Of a stretch of 64,000 bases of DNA, positions 21,802 to 33,265 are shown piece by piece. Under the pieces are notes generated by a model that searched no databases, had not been told where the DNA came from, and was given only the letters and a program-made list of their open reading frames with translations. The first letter of the stretch is position 1; each line of letters starts with the position of its first letter. The stretch comes from Melanocharis versteri (Eukaryota > Chordata > Aves > Passeriformes > Melanocharitidae): contig VZTG01006784.1 in NCBI GenBank assembly GCA_013397845.1, positions 259,678 through 323,677 on the forward strand, given 5' to 3'. Both the position numbers and the translations under genes were made by a program.

Positions 21802-22046
21802 CTTGATGTGCTCGTGCAGCTGCGCCTCGTGCTGCCGGGAGAGCTGCTCGTGCTGCCGCTGGAACTCGGCGATCAGGATCTGCCTCTGGATCTGCTGCTT
21901 CTGCTTGAGGGCCAGCAGCTCCTGCTGCAGCTGCTGCTCGCGCAGCGTGGGCTCCGTCACCGGCATGGAGAACTGGTGGTCCAGCCGCAGGTCCATGGGC
22001 ACCGAGCTGGGCGCCACTTGCAAGGGCAGGGCTGTGCTCACGTCAA
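21802..22046 (-). CDS. HDAC4: HDAC4 coding exon, residues ~32-113 (start of the glutamine-rich domain)
   Basis: This 245-bp exon lies between acceptor CTCCCCGCAG and donor AAG|GTAAGG. The first two bases (TT) complete Val32, and the exon ends on a whole codon, Lys113. It encodes DVSTALPLQVAPSSVPMDLR, then the long amphipathic stretch that opens the glutamine-rich coiled coil (residues ~62-153 in human HDAC4), including LREQQLQQELLALKQKQQ and AEFQRQHEQLSRQHEAQLHE. In human HDAC4 this domain forms a tetrameric helical bundle used for self-association and partner binding. No frameshift or stop is present. A CR1 fragment ends only 41 bp beyond the donor, and a 59-bp tandem duplication begins 56 bp upstream of the acceptor side. 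Confidence 0.97.
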
Positions 22047-22102
22047 CTGCGGGGAGAACACAACGGCAGGGGTGAGGGAATTCCTCATCCACAAAGGCCT
22101 GG

Positions 22103-22220
22103 AGGAACCACGGACCGAACCAAGCACCATTAAACTCACACTGTTCCTCTACTGGTAGCCAAGGAACCACGGACCGAACCAAGCACCATTAAACTCACAC
22201 TGTTCCTTTACTGGTAGCCA
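22103..22220. repeat. 59-bp tandem duplication upstream of an exon acceptor
   Basis: Two adjacent copies of AGGAACCACGGACCGAACC plus 40 bases, at 22103-22161 and 22162-22220, differ at one base (C/T in GTTCCTCTACTGG versus GTTCCTTTACTGG). They lie 56-174 bp upstream, in transcript terms, of the acceptor of the 21802-22046 exon. Confidence 0.93.
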
Positions 22221-22530
22221 GGGACTACAGGAATTCAGGGATCAGCAAGTTTTCCGCCAGGCACCACCTCCTACAGACCCGTGTGTCTGCCACAAGCAAA
22301 GAGCATCCTGTGTGACCCATCCTGACGCCCTCTGTGCCTTCCAAACACACACACCTCTGTTCCACTCACCCTGCATCACTGGAAATAAGGAGGATAAAGA
22401 TTAATCCAAGACTTCAGAGACAGGATTAATCTTGACTTGTGATGGATGAACTGATGGACTGCCCTGGTCAGCAACATGAGGCTCTCCCTTTAAGAAACTC
22501 ATGCAGAAAACCACAATGTGTTGGATCCTA

Positions 22531-22790
22531 AATCCCAAACTGGTTTGGCTTGGAATGGACCTCAGACACCATGCAGTGCCACCCTCTGCCATGGGCAGGG
22601 ACACCTTCCACTGTCCCAGGCTGCTCCAAGCCCCATCCAACCTGGCCTTGGACACTGCCAGGGATCCAGGGGCAGACACAGCTGCTCTGGGCACCCTGTG
22701 CCAGGGCCTGCCCACCCTCCCAGGGAACAATCCCTTTTCAATCCCAATATCCAATCTAGCCCTGCCCTCTGGCAGTGGCAAGCCAGAACC
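22531..22790 (-). repeat. CR1 LINE 3' region
   Basis: Antisense copy from TGGTTTGGCTTGGAATGG to the CCTCTGGCAGTGGCAAGCC block. Confidence 0.92.
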
Positions 22791-22918
22791 CCTTTGCAAT
22801 AACTGAACGCAGCTTGTTTCTCCTAAAAAAGAAAAAAAATTACTTCCACCCCATGAATGACTAAAAATCTTCTGAATTCCACCTGAATGACAGTTCTGCC
22901 TTTCACAGGTATTTTGCT

Positions 22919-22933
22919 GTCTCTCTCTCTCTC
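22919..22933. repeat. (CT)n microsatellite, short
   Basis: Seven CT dinucleotides. Confidence 0.75.
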
Positions 22934-23473
22934 CGGGGCAATCCCTCAATAACTCTGCTGAGAGCTTTGAATGAACATCAGTTACAGGATAACAAAGGCT
23001 AATCCCTCAGAAACACTGAGCTTCAGCAAAACTGCAAAATAAAGGTGGGGTTTTTTTCTCCATATCCTCTGTCAGGACATTAATCTCATCCATCCCAGGG
23101 GGAAAGTTTTCACAGGGCTTTTCCCAAAAACTCCCGTGGAGCAGAGGTCCAGGAGCGTGCTCACCCCTCCCTGCACAGGGCTCGGCCAGGGAGAAGGAGA
23201 CTTTCTTTTTTTGATGGAAACATTTTCAGCAAAAGGTCACATTACTGGAAGTGCTGCTATTTTTCAACCCACAAGCTCTTCCCTCCACTTCCCTATTGTT
23301 TTCCTTCCTGTGGCCTTTTCTCCGCTCCCCTCTCTCCCCTGTCACAGGACCGGAGCAAGGATTCCTTGCCATGGATTCCCGAGCCATAGCCAGGGATTTG
23401 GGGGAGAGCAGCACACTCTGACCCACAGATAACCACTCAAACTCACCTAAACATTTGTTTGAGGGCTCTGGGG

Positions 23474-23526
23474 GGACCTCAGAGCCCCTTCCAGGGCCTG
23501 AAGGGGCTCCAGGAGAGCTGGAGAGG
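23474..23526 (+). repeat. CR1 LINE fragment broken at a single N
   Basis: ACCTCAGAGCCCCTTCCAGG to GAGCTGGAGAGG, cut off by an ambiguous base at 23527. The bases after the N resemble the opposite strand of the CR1 internal end. Confidence 0.75.
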
Positions 23527-24523
23527 NGCTGAACACCCCAACCCTCCCAAGCATGCAAAACTCAACCCAGTTTCAGGCAGCAGGAACGCCCAGCCACTTG
23601 TGATTGTGCCTTGAGCTCCATTCCTCTCGCTGCACTCCCCGAAAAAGAGCCTTCAGCTGCTGTTCCCCGCTGGAAAACGCCCCTGAGAGAACTTGACAAA
23701 TCCCCCACTTCCCGTGCAAAGGGACTCATTCCCCACAGCTGCAGGGACGGGGGCCACAATTCCCATTCAGGGCTCGGGCAGAGGCTGCGTCATCCCTGAC
23801 TCCCGACCACTTCAGGCTCCAAAAAGCCCCTCTGCCACGCCGGGAGCTGCTGACCCAGGGAGCCCTGCCGAGCCCCAGGCAGCCCTCCCTGCTCAATGAA
23901 CACAGCCCCACAACAAAAACCCGCCTGTGCTGCGGGCAGCGTTTGATGGGACGCTCGAAAATTGCCGTTCCAGGTCCTGCCTCGAGAACGCACGAGCACA
24001 ATCAGAGCTGTGACGCCAGCCGAGGCACAAAGGCGACATTCAGGGCTGGGATGAGAAATGCCAAAGCCATGAATTAGGAGACAAGATCCTGATTATGAAT
24101 AATAAACTATCTCACGGTCTCCCCCTGCTTTTTTTTCCTTCTCTGTAGGAACAGAAAAAAATTAATTTTGTAATTTTTTTTTTCCACCATTGGCATATAG
24201 GGAATTATTTTTCCCCTGAGGTGAAGCTAGCCTGATTTTGATTCCATGGCCATGTTACGATGATTTTTATACTAAGTCAGAACCACTCTGCTGGTGTTTC
24301 CCTTCCCAAATAAATAAAACATGGCTGTACATCAAAGCCTGCTTGCGTGCTGCACGTTAATTAAGACCTAAAGCACTTTAGGCCCCCTCGGTTGCTGATG
24401 GAGATTGGAAATCTGACATCTCGCAGCTCGCCCTGACACACTGAGGGAATAACCCAAAACCCAGGGAAACGAAGTGACAATCTCCAACCTGAAGGCAAAG
24501 TGTGCGTCCTACAAAAGTATTTA

Positions 24524-24930
24524 ATCGTGGAATCACAGGATGGATTGCCTTGGAAGGACCTTGAAGCTCATCCCGTTCCACCCCTGCCATGGGCAGGGAC
24601 ACCACACCTTCCACTGTCCCAGGCTGGTCCAAGCTCTGTCCAGCCTGGCCTGGGACACTGCCAGGGATCCAGGGGCAGCCACAGCTTCTCTGGGAATTCC
24701 AGCCCAGCCCCTCCCCACCCTCCCAGGGAACAATTCCTCCCCAATATCCCATCCATCCCTGCCCTCTGGCAGTAGGAAGCCATTCCCTGGGTCCTGTCCC
24801 TCCATCCCTTGTCCCCAGTCCCTCTCCAGGTCTCCTGGAGCCCCTTCAGGCCCTGCAAGGGGCTCTGAGCTCTTCTTGGAGCCTTCCCTTCTCCAGGTGA
24901 GCACCCCCAGCTCTCCCAGCCTGGCTCTGC
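24524..24930 (-). repeat. CR1 LINE 3' region (~400 bp)
   Basis: Full-length example of the antisense form, from GGAATCACAGGATGG to CAGCTCTCCCAGCCTGGC. Confidence 0.93.
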
Positions 24931-25308
24931 TGGAAAAATTAAAAACATTTCACATAAAGGCTGTAGATGAGACATCATCAGGGAAGTTTGTACATGTAGA
25001 TTCTCCCACACTCCAAAATGGAAAATAACTTCTCCATAAGTCCCAAGTGCCTTGGAAAGCATTAGGGGAAGGTGACACCAAACCTGTGAATACTTTTCAC
25101 TAAAATGAACATCTGTAATTGAATTTTCTTCTCCTTCTCTGATACAGCATTTTCCTGCTGGTCTTTAAAGGATGGAAATACAGGATTGAGTCCTGAAAAC
25201 ACAGCAAAACATTAAACCAAAAATTCAGTATGAGAGGCACCAAACGAATATTTAAATTCAAACCTTGTTTCAGCATAACCTTTACTTAAGGTTAATTTAA
25301 AAAATATT

Positions 25309-25392
25309 CACAGAACCACAGAGGGGTTTTGTTGAAAGGGACCTTAAAGACCATCACATTCCAGCCCCCTGCCATGGGCAGGGACACTTTCT
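25309..25392 (-). repeat. CR1 LINE terminal fragment
   Basis: CACAGAACCACAGAGGGG through GCCATGGGCAGGGACACTTT. Confidence 0.85.
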
Positions 25393-26691
25393 ACTCGACA
25401 TCAAACTGGAGCTTTTTTTAAATCAAATGCTGTTGCCAAAATTACTCTTTCCTTTCCTTTTTTTTTTTTCCTTGTTCTTCTTTTTTTTTTTTTTTTTTAA
25501 TTTAAATTTAAGCAGCAGAGAAAACTGCCTCTCACATTTGAAATCCAACATCACCTTCAAAGGGAAAGTGCAGGAAATGCTTTCCCTGAGCTCTCCCTCC
25601 CTCCGGCACAGAGCGAGTCCTGCTGAACACAAACAGCTCCTTCCCCGCTCCTCTTTCTTCAGCAATTCCCGCTGGAGAAGGGAAAAAATCTGCTGCCAAA
25701 CCCTGGGGATGAGAGTCTGGTCAAGGCTGGAGGGAGAAAGCAGCTCCCACTCCAGGACACGCCCCACCTGCCCATGACAGGGTGAGCCTGGGAGAGTCCC
25801 AAAATCCCAAAAAAGAGCATTCCAGCCTCTTCCAGTGACTCTCCAGCGCCTGCTGCCCTCCCAGACCGCTGCCCACCAGGAATGAGATGTTCCTGGGCTG
25901 CCTGTGGTTGAACCCTTCCAGCCAGGGCTTTCCATGGGCTCAGCTTCTCCGCCTCTCCCACCCTGTCCCGGCCGGCCGGGGCTTTATTCCCAGCTAATGA
26001 GCTTGCTTTTTAATTACTGCTGTGCCAGCCGTGCCCTCGGGCCGGGCTGTGCCAAGAGCAGCACGTCAGCCTTTGGGCACCCACCAAAAGCCAACACAAA
26101 GCCAGGAGATGTGCTCAGTATCCCAAGCCCTCGGCGGCTGCCGTCGGATCATCCCCATCCCGCTGAACCACCCAGCGGGATGCTGAGGGAGCGTGTGCAT
26201 GGATCTCCCCCTCTCAGCATTATTTCCAGCTCTTCCATCCCTGGGGAAAAGCAAAAAAATCCTGTGTTTATTCCCTGACTTTATTCCTGAGGGCTGTCCT
26301 CGGTGTCCAGCAACAGTTTAAAGACATTCCAATACCGAGTTGCTGTCGGCAGGAATGCCTTGGGCGTGTGGGGAGCTCCGAATCCTCGGAACACCGTTCC
26401 TGTAACCCATCACCCCAATCTTCCCTCAGGATCAGCCTGGAAAGGGAGGCGAGCTGCTGACTCCAAGCACAGCCGAGGGAGCACTTGAGGTGGTTTATTC
26501 TGGCAGGAAGATGTGTGTCAGTCGAGCATCACCGGATTATTGTGAATTAAATCCATCCCCCCTCCCAGCAGTGCCTGGAGCGCCGGGATCCCCTCCGCCA
26601 CCCAGCCGACCCAGGGATCCTTTTCCAGGGGGGCTCCCGTTCCCCAAACTGCCAGAACTCCCCGAAACACTGCGAGACGGTGAGATCAGAG

Positions 26692-26701
26692 CTATAAATA
26701 G
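26692..26701. promoter_or_regulatory. Perfect MEF2 consensus site
   Basis: CTATAAATAG fits the MEF2 consensus CTA(A/T)4TAG at every position. It is also a TATA-like sequence. The following 110 bp are CpG-richer than the surrounding intron (AAGCGGCGG, GCAGCCGCGGCACCGC). Confidence 0.5.
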
Positions 26702-27116
26702 CACCGAGCTGCTGCAGTATCTGACTGCAGTGCCGGGATAAAAGCGGCGGATTTCGTGGGGAAGCGGAACGCAGCCGCGGCACCGCACTCGCGCAGCTGG
26801 TTCCATCTCCAGCACCCTGCGTGTCCCACACAGGAGGAGAAATTAACAGGAGAGGGGGGAAAAACACATTACCGGCTTCACTCAACTCTGAATTTGTATC
26901 CTCTGGACAAGATGGTGCCAAGCTGGACTGGAGGAGCCCCAAAAGTTGTCCAAGAGCAGGTGGTGGGAGCAGGTCACGGCAGGGCAGCCCCCAGGACACC
27001 AACATCCTCTGGAGCACATCCCGAGCATCATGCTGGGGCAGGAGGAAGGCACAGCCCTGCGCTGCTCCTCCGTGGATCCACACCACGCCAGGGCAGCCTA
27101 GAGGGCTGTCACAGCA

Positions 27117-27182
27117 TTATGGAATGGCCTGGGTTGGAAGGAACCTTAGAGATCACTGAGTTCCAAACCCCGCCGGGTGGGA
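27117..27182 (-). repeat. CR1 LINE terminal fragment
   Basis: ATGGAATGGCCTGGGTTGG through GATCACTGAGTTCC and a degraded CCCCGCCGGG. Confidence 0.8.
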
Positions 27183-27911
27183 CAGCAGGAGCAAGCAGCT
27201 ACTTCTGTTCCACCTAATTCTTACCTCGGCTATCCCACTTGCAAGGACCAGGATCCCAGGGAGGGTATCTGGGGCTGGAATTAGCCAACGAGCTCGAGCA
27301 TCACAGCCCAGCTGGAGCCCAAGGCAGCCAGCACCCCGCAGCCCCCGGGAATTTTTGGGCAGCCCGGGTGGGTGGCTGCAAAGGCAGCCCGGATCCTGGC
27401 TGGGAGTAAACAGCAGCCCAGGTTTCCTACGAGCTCGGCGCACGCTGCAGCTCAGCGAGGGCTGCAGTCACTCCCTGCTCGGGGAATGTTTCCCGCTCTG
27501 TGAATGGGAACCGAAATTAATCATCCCATCAGCCATGGAAACACGTCGTGAGGCACCGCTCCGCAGGCAACAGATGGAGCTTTAAATGTCACTCACTCAT
27601 TCATCGCGAGGAAACTTCTCCCCGATTACTACCGAGACCCGCAGACATAATAAGGGCGCAAAGATTCTGGATTTCTACATATCCAGAGCCTGATTCCTCC
27701 CCTGAACAGACCTCATCAGCATTTATTAGGAACCTGCATGGAAATTTTAGTCATGGCGATAAGGAAGCCAAAACTTGAAGAGCAGACCGCTTATCCTCCT
27801 GTCTCCATCTTAGATTTAAAGCATTAAAAAATGTCTCTTCACTTGAAGGAAAGGAAAACCCACCAAGCTACATCCACAACAGACAGGAAACAGCATTTTC
27901 CAGTGTTTGCA

Positions 27912-27960
27912 AGGAATCCCAGAATGGTTTGGGCTGGAAGGGATCTCGTTCCCGCCCCTC
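27912..27960 (-). repeat. CR1 LINE terminal fragment
   Basis: GGAATCCCAGAATGGTTTGG, GCTGGAAGGGATCTC, then unrelated sequence. Confidence 0.8.
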
Positions 27961-28467
27961 TCGCCTCAGAGCAGGACATCAGGGTTTGGAAAATCATAAA
28001 CTCTCATGGATAAATATCCAGGGGTATTTCCTTAATGAGAAGATGGAGAGTTCAAGGCCAGGACTGAACCCTTGATGGCACAGGCGTCTCCAGCAGAGAT
28101 GTCTCCAACAGATGAGCCTGTGCAGGACAGAGCAGCTCCAGAGGGAGACACTCCAGTTTCTCCACCTCCTTTCCCACCATTATCCCGCTTTATCTCCTTG
28201 CTGGTTTCATCAGTGACATCTCTAACAACCGAGTGTTTCAGATGGAGCCAGAGCTTCTTGTGAAATTAAAGACAATGGAATGAAAGGAGTCTGCTTGGAC
28301 TCTCTCATTTCAAACTTCACACAATTGTGGGAGACCTTTCCTCGCCCAGCTTCCTTGCACGGAGTGGATAAGCAAAACCCACTTGAGTTTCCATTGGAAA
28401 AAAAAATCTTAATGAATAATAAAACAGAAAACAACAAAAATAAATGTATAGCTCTTCTTAAAAGGCT

Positions 28468-28628
28468 CGGAAAGCTGTGGCTGCCCTGGATCCCTGGCAG
28501 TGTCCAAGGTTGGATGGGGCTTGGAGCAACCTGGGATAGCGGAAGGTGTCCCTGTCCATGGCAGGGGGTGGAATAGGATGATGTTTAAAGTTCCTTCCAA
28601 CCCAAACCATCCTGGGATTCTGTGATTC
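28468..28628 (+). repeat. CR1 LINE 3' end
   Basis: From GAAAGCTGTGGCTGCC to CTGGGATTCTGTGATTCC, with a small deletion in the GGCCAGGCTGG segment. Confidence 0.92.
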
Positions 28629-29117
28629 CTGGGAATGTAGTTTCACCTGCCTCTTTGCTTCAGGCATCACCCAGCAATTGAACCTGTTTGATCCATCTGC
28701 CTTGCTTTCAGAACAGGAAACTTCTCCCCTCAGCAGATCCCCAGGACAGAAAGCAGAGTTGAAGGAAGCCCAGCTGCACTTCTGTAGAGCCAAACCCACG
28801 TGGATTTCTCACATGCTTCTCCCTAATCTCACTCTGAGCTCCCTTCAAGGGAAAATGACACTTTGGAGAAGAGAATTAAACATGGAAGAGACGGAGCAGG
28901 AGCCAGAAAGTCTCATCCCGAGATCACGCATGAAAAACTTCCCATGAGAAAAAAAATCATCCACCCGGTTGGGTCAGCATGGGGGAGGTGAGAGGTTCCC
29001 AGTGAAGGTGGGGTTGGACAAACACCTGGACATTCCCACTGGTCCTCTGGAGTTTTCCCTGGAGCCTCCCACGGGGTGGGCTCTCCAATGGCAGGAATAA
29101 AGCCAGCTGCTGGCACA

Positions 29118-29325
29118 GCACGGTTTGGGTTCTTAAAGCCCATCCTATTCCACCCTGCCATGGGCAGGGACACCTCCAACTGTCCCAGGCTGCTCCAAGC
29201 CCTGTCCAGCCTGGCCTTGGGCACTGCCAGGGATCCAGGGGCCTCCCCACCCTCACAGGGAAGGATTCCTTCCCAATATCCCACCTCACCCTGCCCTCTC
29301 TCAGCTTAAGGCCACTACCCTTTGT
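29118..29325 (-). repeat. CR1 LINE 3' region
   Basis: Antisense copy starting at ACGGTTTGGGTTCTTAAAG; the segment covering the usual CACAGCTTCTCTGG is deleted, and it ends at AGCTTAAGGCCACTACCC. Confidence 0.9.
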
Positions 29326-30497
29326 CAAAGGAGAAGGTGAAACAAAATTCTGAGGAATTACCTGTCCCACTGTATCACAAAGGAAAAATTAATGGTTATT
29401 ACTAGCAGGAGAGTGAGTTCACTTCTGTCACCAGCCAAGGGACTCCCAGCTGTCCAACAAGCCCCAAAATGTGCAATGCCATCTTCTCCATCATGACAGA
29501 AATAAAGTAAAAGCAGCAAAAGGAGCAGCTGAATAGCAAATTGCTACAGGAAAGCTATTCCACAGCTCTTGAAAACTCGTAGATTGCTCAAAGGCTGCAG
29601 CTCTGAGTAGAAATCCAGACCCTGGTGGAAGAGAAGTAGCCTGCAAGTAGCCCACAGCTTCCTGCAGCCCCCTCTGAAAGGGCTGTACTTCCAAATAATG
29701 GATCTACTCAGGCATCAGCTGCGTTGGGACCAGCATGCTACTTGTTGCCCATTCAGTACAACGAAGATGCACATTCAAACACAAAAAAAAGGCTTTCAAG
29801 AGAGTGTCAAACACAGGCAGTTTCCTAGAGAAATTCAAGTAACCTCAAACCACTCAAACCCCATGACAGCACAGAGAAATGGCACTAAAGCACCTTTTTA
29901 TTCCAGCAGAACAAGCAGGGGTTGCTTTTCCTGGATGCATACACCAAAACACACACCCAGGTTAAGATTTCTCTTAAAAAACAGACATTTCCCTTTTTCT
30001 TTCCCCGAGAGCTGCCAGATGAACTGAACACACTAAAACTCAGAAGCCTGCTGCCCAAATCCTAAAGGACAGGGCAGATGTTCCCTGCATTCCCCATGCC
30101 AGCAGTGATCCGTGCACGACAAGGATTCCCCACGCCACGGATGGCTCTCCTCAAACTGAGCTTTCTCTTGGCATTTAAGCCCAAACCACCGACATCAGGT
30201 GGCCTTTTAGACACGGCACAAAATCTCAGTGCTGCTTCTGCTGAAAATCTGCCCGGCCTGTGGCGAGGGAGCTGCATTTTCCCTTCAGCAGAACCGGCCA
30301 GGTGCTGCTCCTCCAACAGAGCCAGAGCCACACAGGGATCAGCTCTAAGGTGAGTTTTAACACAGCAACACAACAGGTTAAAGCCAGGTGGGGTTGTAAA
30401 TAGATTTAGATATTTCTCCCAAGGAATCTCACTGGGATTCCCCATCTCTACCCTGCTCTGGCGAGAGCCCACCGGCAGAGCTGCCTGCAGCTCTGGA

Positions 30498-30958
30498 ACC
30501 CCCAGCACAAGAAGGACGTGAAGCTGCTGGAACAATTCCAGAGGATGCCAAAGGATGGAGCCCCTCTGCTCTGGGGTCAGGCTGGGAGAGCTGGGGGTGC
30601 TCACCTGGAGAAGGGAAGGCTCCAGGGAGAGCTCAGAGCCCCTTCCAGAGCTGGAGAGGGACTGGGGACAAGGGATGGAGGGACAGGACACAGGGAATGG
30701 CTTCCCACTGCCAGAGGGCAGGGATGGGTGGGATATTGGGGAGGAATTCTTGGCTGGGGGCTGTTGAGGTCCTGGCACAGGGTGCCCAGAGAAGCTGTGG
30801 CTGCCCCTGGATCCCTGGAAGCGTCCAAGGCCAGGCTGGACAGGGCTTGGAGCAGCCTGGGACAGTGGGAGGTGTCCCTGCCCATGGCAGGGGGTGGAAC
30901 TGGATGAGCTTTAATGTCCCTCCCAACCCAAACCATCCTGTGAGCCCACGATTCTCTG
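30498..30958 (+). repeat. CR1 LINE 3' region, longest copy (~460 bp)
   Basis: Extends further 5' than its neighbours, beginning near AAGGACGTGAAGCTGCTGG, then GGGAGAGCTGGGGGTGCTCA, and ends at CACGATTCTCTGAA. Confidence 0.9.
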
Positions 30959-32157
30959 AATGCTGTTTTTCACCTCATTTTAAACTTGCCTTCCTAAGGA
31001 ATAAACAGCGTAGCAATCAACACCTCTGTGAATGGACAAAAAGAACAGCTTGATTTCGTCCCTGGAAGCTTCCAGACTTAAACCTCCCGTCTCTTTTATC
31101 CAAAGCTCTGAGTTGGGTGGTCGCCTGCTGAGCACAGTAAGCAGCTTCCCAAACCACAATACACCTACACTGCATCTCCTACCACCACAGCAAGGGGGGA
31201 GCGAGTCCTCCCTCAGAAACCCTGATAAATTCTGGATTATCTTGCTTAAAAACGCCACTTCAGCTGCGAAACTTGGACCTAATGCAGGGTTTGGGGATTC
31301 TGGCAAATTAAATGGTGCCTGCCTCTTTCAGTGGGAGGCTACAACTCTGCTCCAGCTACGTTCAGGCACCAAACTTCCCTGCCAAGGAGTCGACTGCAGC
31401 CTGGTCCTTCCACAAAAAGAAACAGGATGCTGTGAGAAGCCCGAAGGTGAGAGACACAAAATATCTATATAAGGATGGAGCTCCTATACGTACCCAAAAT
31501 AACGGTGACTCACTTTTCAGGGCACTCAGGAAAAGATAAAAGACTCGGGAAAGGAGCTGGAAAGGGTTCAGGGATTCAGCAGAGCGAGGCTTAGGAGGAC
31601 ACCACGGACAAAAGGCCCTCGGAAAGTTGGGAGAAAGAGATAAAAAGGACATCCAGGCAGCAGCTGAGGAGCAGCTGCAGGAGGCAAGCAGAAGAGGAAG
31701 GCTTTCAAAAGCAAGTCTAAGGAGGTTAAACCTGATTCAGTGGCGTCTGGAGGCAAGCAGAGATGGCAATGCCTCATCTGCTGCCTCCCTGAAGTACTAC
31801 ACAGCCTGGGTATCAGCAGTAAATGATGGAAATGGGACATCCAGGTTGGCTTCAACATTCCTAGCCAAAACACTGTAAAGAAGCTCCAAAGAAAACAGAT
31901 AATCGCTACCAAAACCACCTTTAGGTAAGACTCCTGCTTGATACCCACACACAGATAATCCCTTCTCCACCAAGCCAGCCACATCTGACATTAACTGCGT
32001 TTGATTTTCAGGCCACTTTAACGGAGCTCTGCGCTCTACAGGTTCATCCCTCACCTCCAGGAGCCCATCCCTCCACAAGATTACAGAAACGAGTCATCCC
32101 TCCAGGGAAAGCCAGAGCAGCTGGAATGTCCACAGAACAGAACGCCGGGAGTGGAAA

Positions 32158-32213
32158 TGCTGCCCAGGGCAGCTGCCCCATCCCTGGCAGTGCCCAAGGT
32201 GGGCTGGGGCTTG
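32158..32213 (+). repeat. CR1 LINE fragment, left part of an inverted copy
   Basis: GCTGCCCCATCCCTGGCAG to GGGCTGGGGCTTG in sense orientation, ending where the next block begins in antisense. Confidence 0.75.
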
Positions 32214-32255
32214 TCCCACGGGCAGGGACACCTTGCACTATTCCAGGCTGCTGTA
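32214..32255 (-). repeat. CR1 LINE fragment, inverted right part
   Basis: The antisense form of the consensus block that should directly follow the preceding fragment (CACGGGCAGGGACACCTTGC to TTCCAGGCTGCTG), consistent with a micro-inversion within one element. Confidence 0.7.
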
Positions 32256-32839
32256 TCCGTATTTTCTGCGTGCATCCCAGGCCATGGGCATCTCCCAGCA
32301 CTCCAGAAGCCCAGAGGATGTGACGCCCACGAAAGCCCCCCTGCTCCCCCAGCCGATCAGCCCTCGGAGCCAGCACAGGGAACGGCGTCTCCAAAATGCC
32401 ACTATTACCATGTTTTTGCATATAGAAAGGTCTGCGAAGAGATGGATGCCTGCACACGCCTGTGTCAGACCACCCCTCTTAACGAAGCAGATAACGAGCC
32501 AAGCTCGACGTGCGTTAAGCCCTGCGTCAGTGCTTCCACCCCGAAATAAAGCTGCCTTAAATCACCGCGGCCTAATCCTCCCGTGATTTCGCCTGTTTTC
32601 CTTCCCGTGTTTCCACTTCACAGCTGATTTGCCTCAAGTTTGCTGCGCTCAGGGCAGCGGCCCTGAACTGCGGAGCCCTTGCTTTGGCGGGGAGCGTGAG
32701 ACAGCACCAGCTCCTGGCCACGGAGCCCAAGCCTGGGAGGTTTCACGAGGACTCACCGTCCGTGCACGAGGTGCTCGGGGTCCAGAAGTGATGCCTGAAA
32801 AATGAGGGAGGGATGAAGCTGCAGGAGCTGGACACGGAG

Positions 32840-33265
32840 GGGCTGCAGCGTGGCCAGGGCAGGGAATGGAGCTGGGGAAGAGGCTGGAGCCCCAGGAGAG
32901 GCTGAGGGAGCTGGAAAGGGGCTCAGCCTGGAGCAAAGGAGGCTCAGGGGACCTTGTGGCTCTGCACAGCTCCATGACAGGAGGGGGCAGCCGGGGGGTT
33001 GGGCTCTGCTCCCAGGGAACAGGGACAGGAGGAGAGGGAACGGCCTCAGGCTGGGAAGGGGCTGCAATGAGGAGAAATTTCTTCCCTGAAATGGTGGTCA
33101 GGCATTGGAAGGGGCTGCCCAGGGCAGTGGTGGAGCCACCACTCCTGGAAGTGTCCAAAAGCCGTGTGGAGGTGGCACCTGGGGACATGGTTTGGTGGTG
33201 GCAGGGCTGGGGGAACAGCTGGACTCAGGAGGTCTCTTCCAGTCTTGGAGATTCCATGATTCTGT
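32840..33265 (+). repeat. CR1 LINE 3' region, divergent subfamily (~425 bp)
   Basis: From GGGCTGCAGCGTGGCCAGG through AATTTCTTCCCTGAAATGG to GGAGATTCCATGATTCTG; a good reference copy for the related fragments at 1940, 21461 and 58958. Confidence 0.9.

Noticed and set aside
31540..31880. Purine-rich stretch considered as an exon or retroviral piece
   Set aside because: No LTR, splice pattern or protein similarity could be supported.
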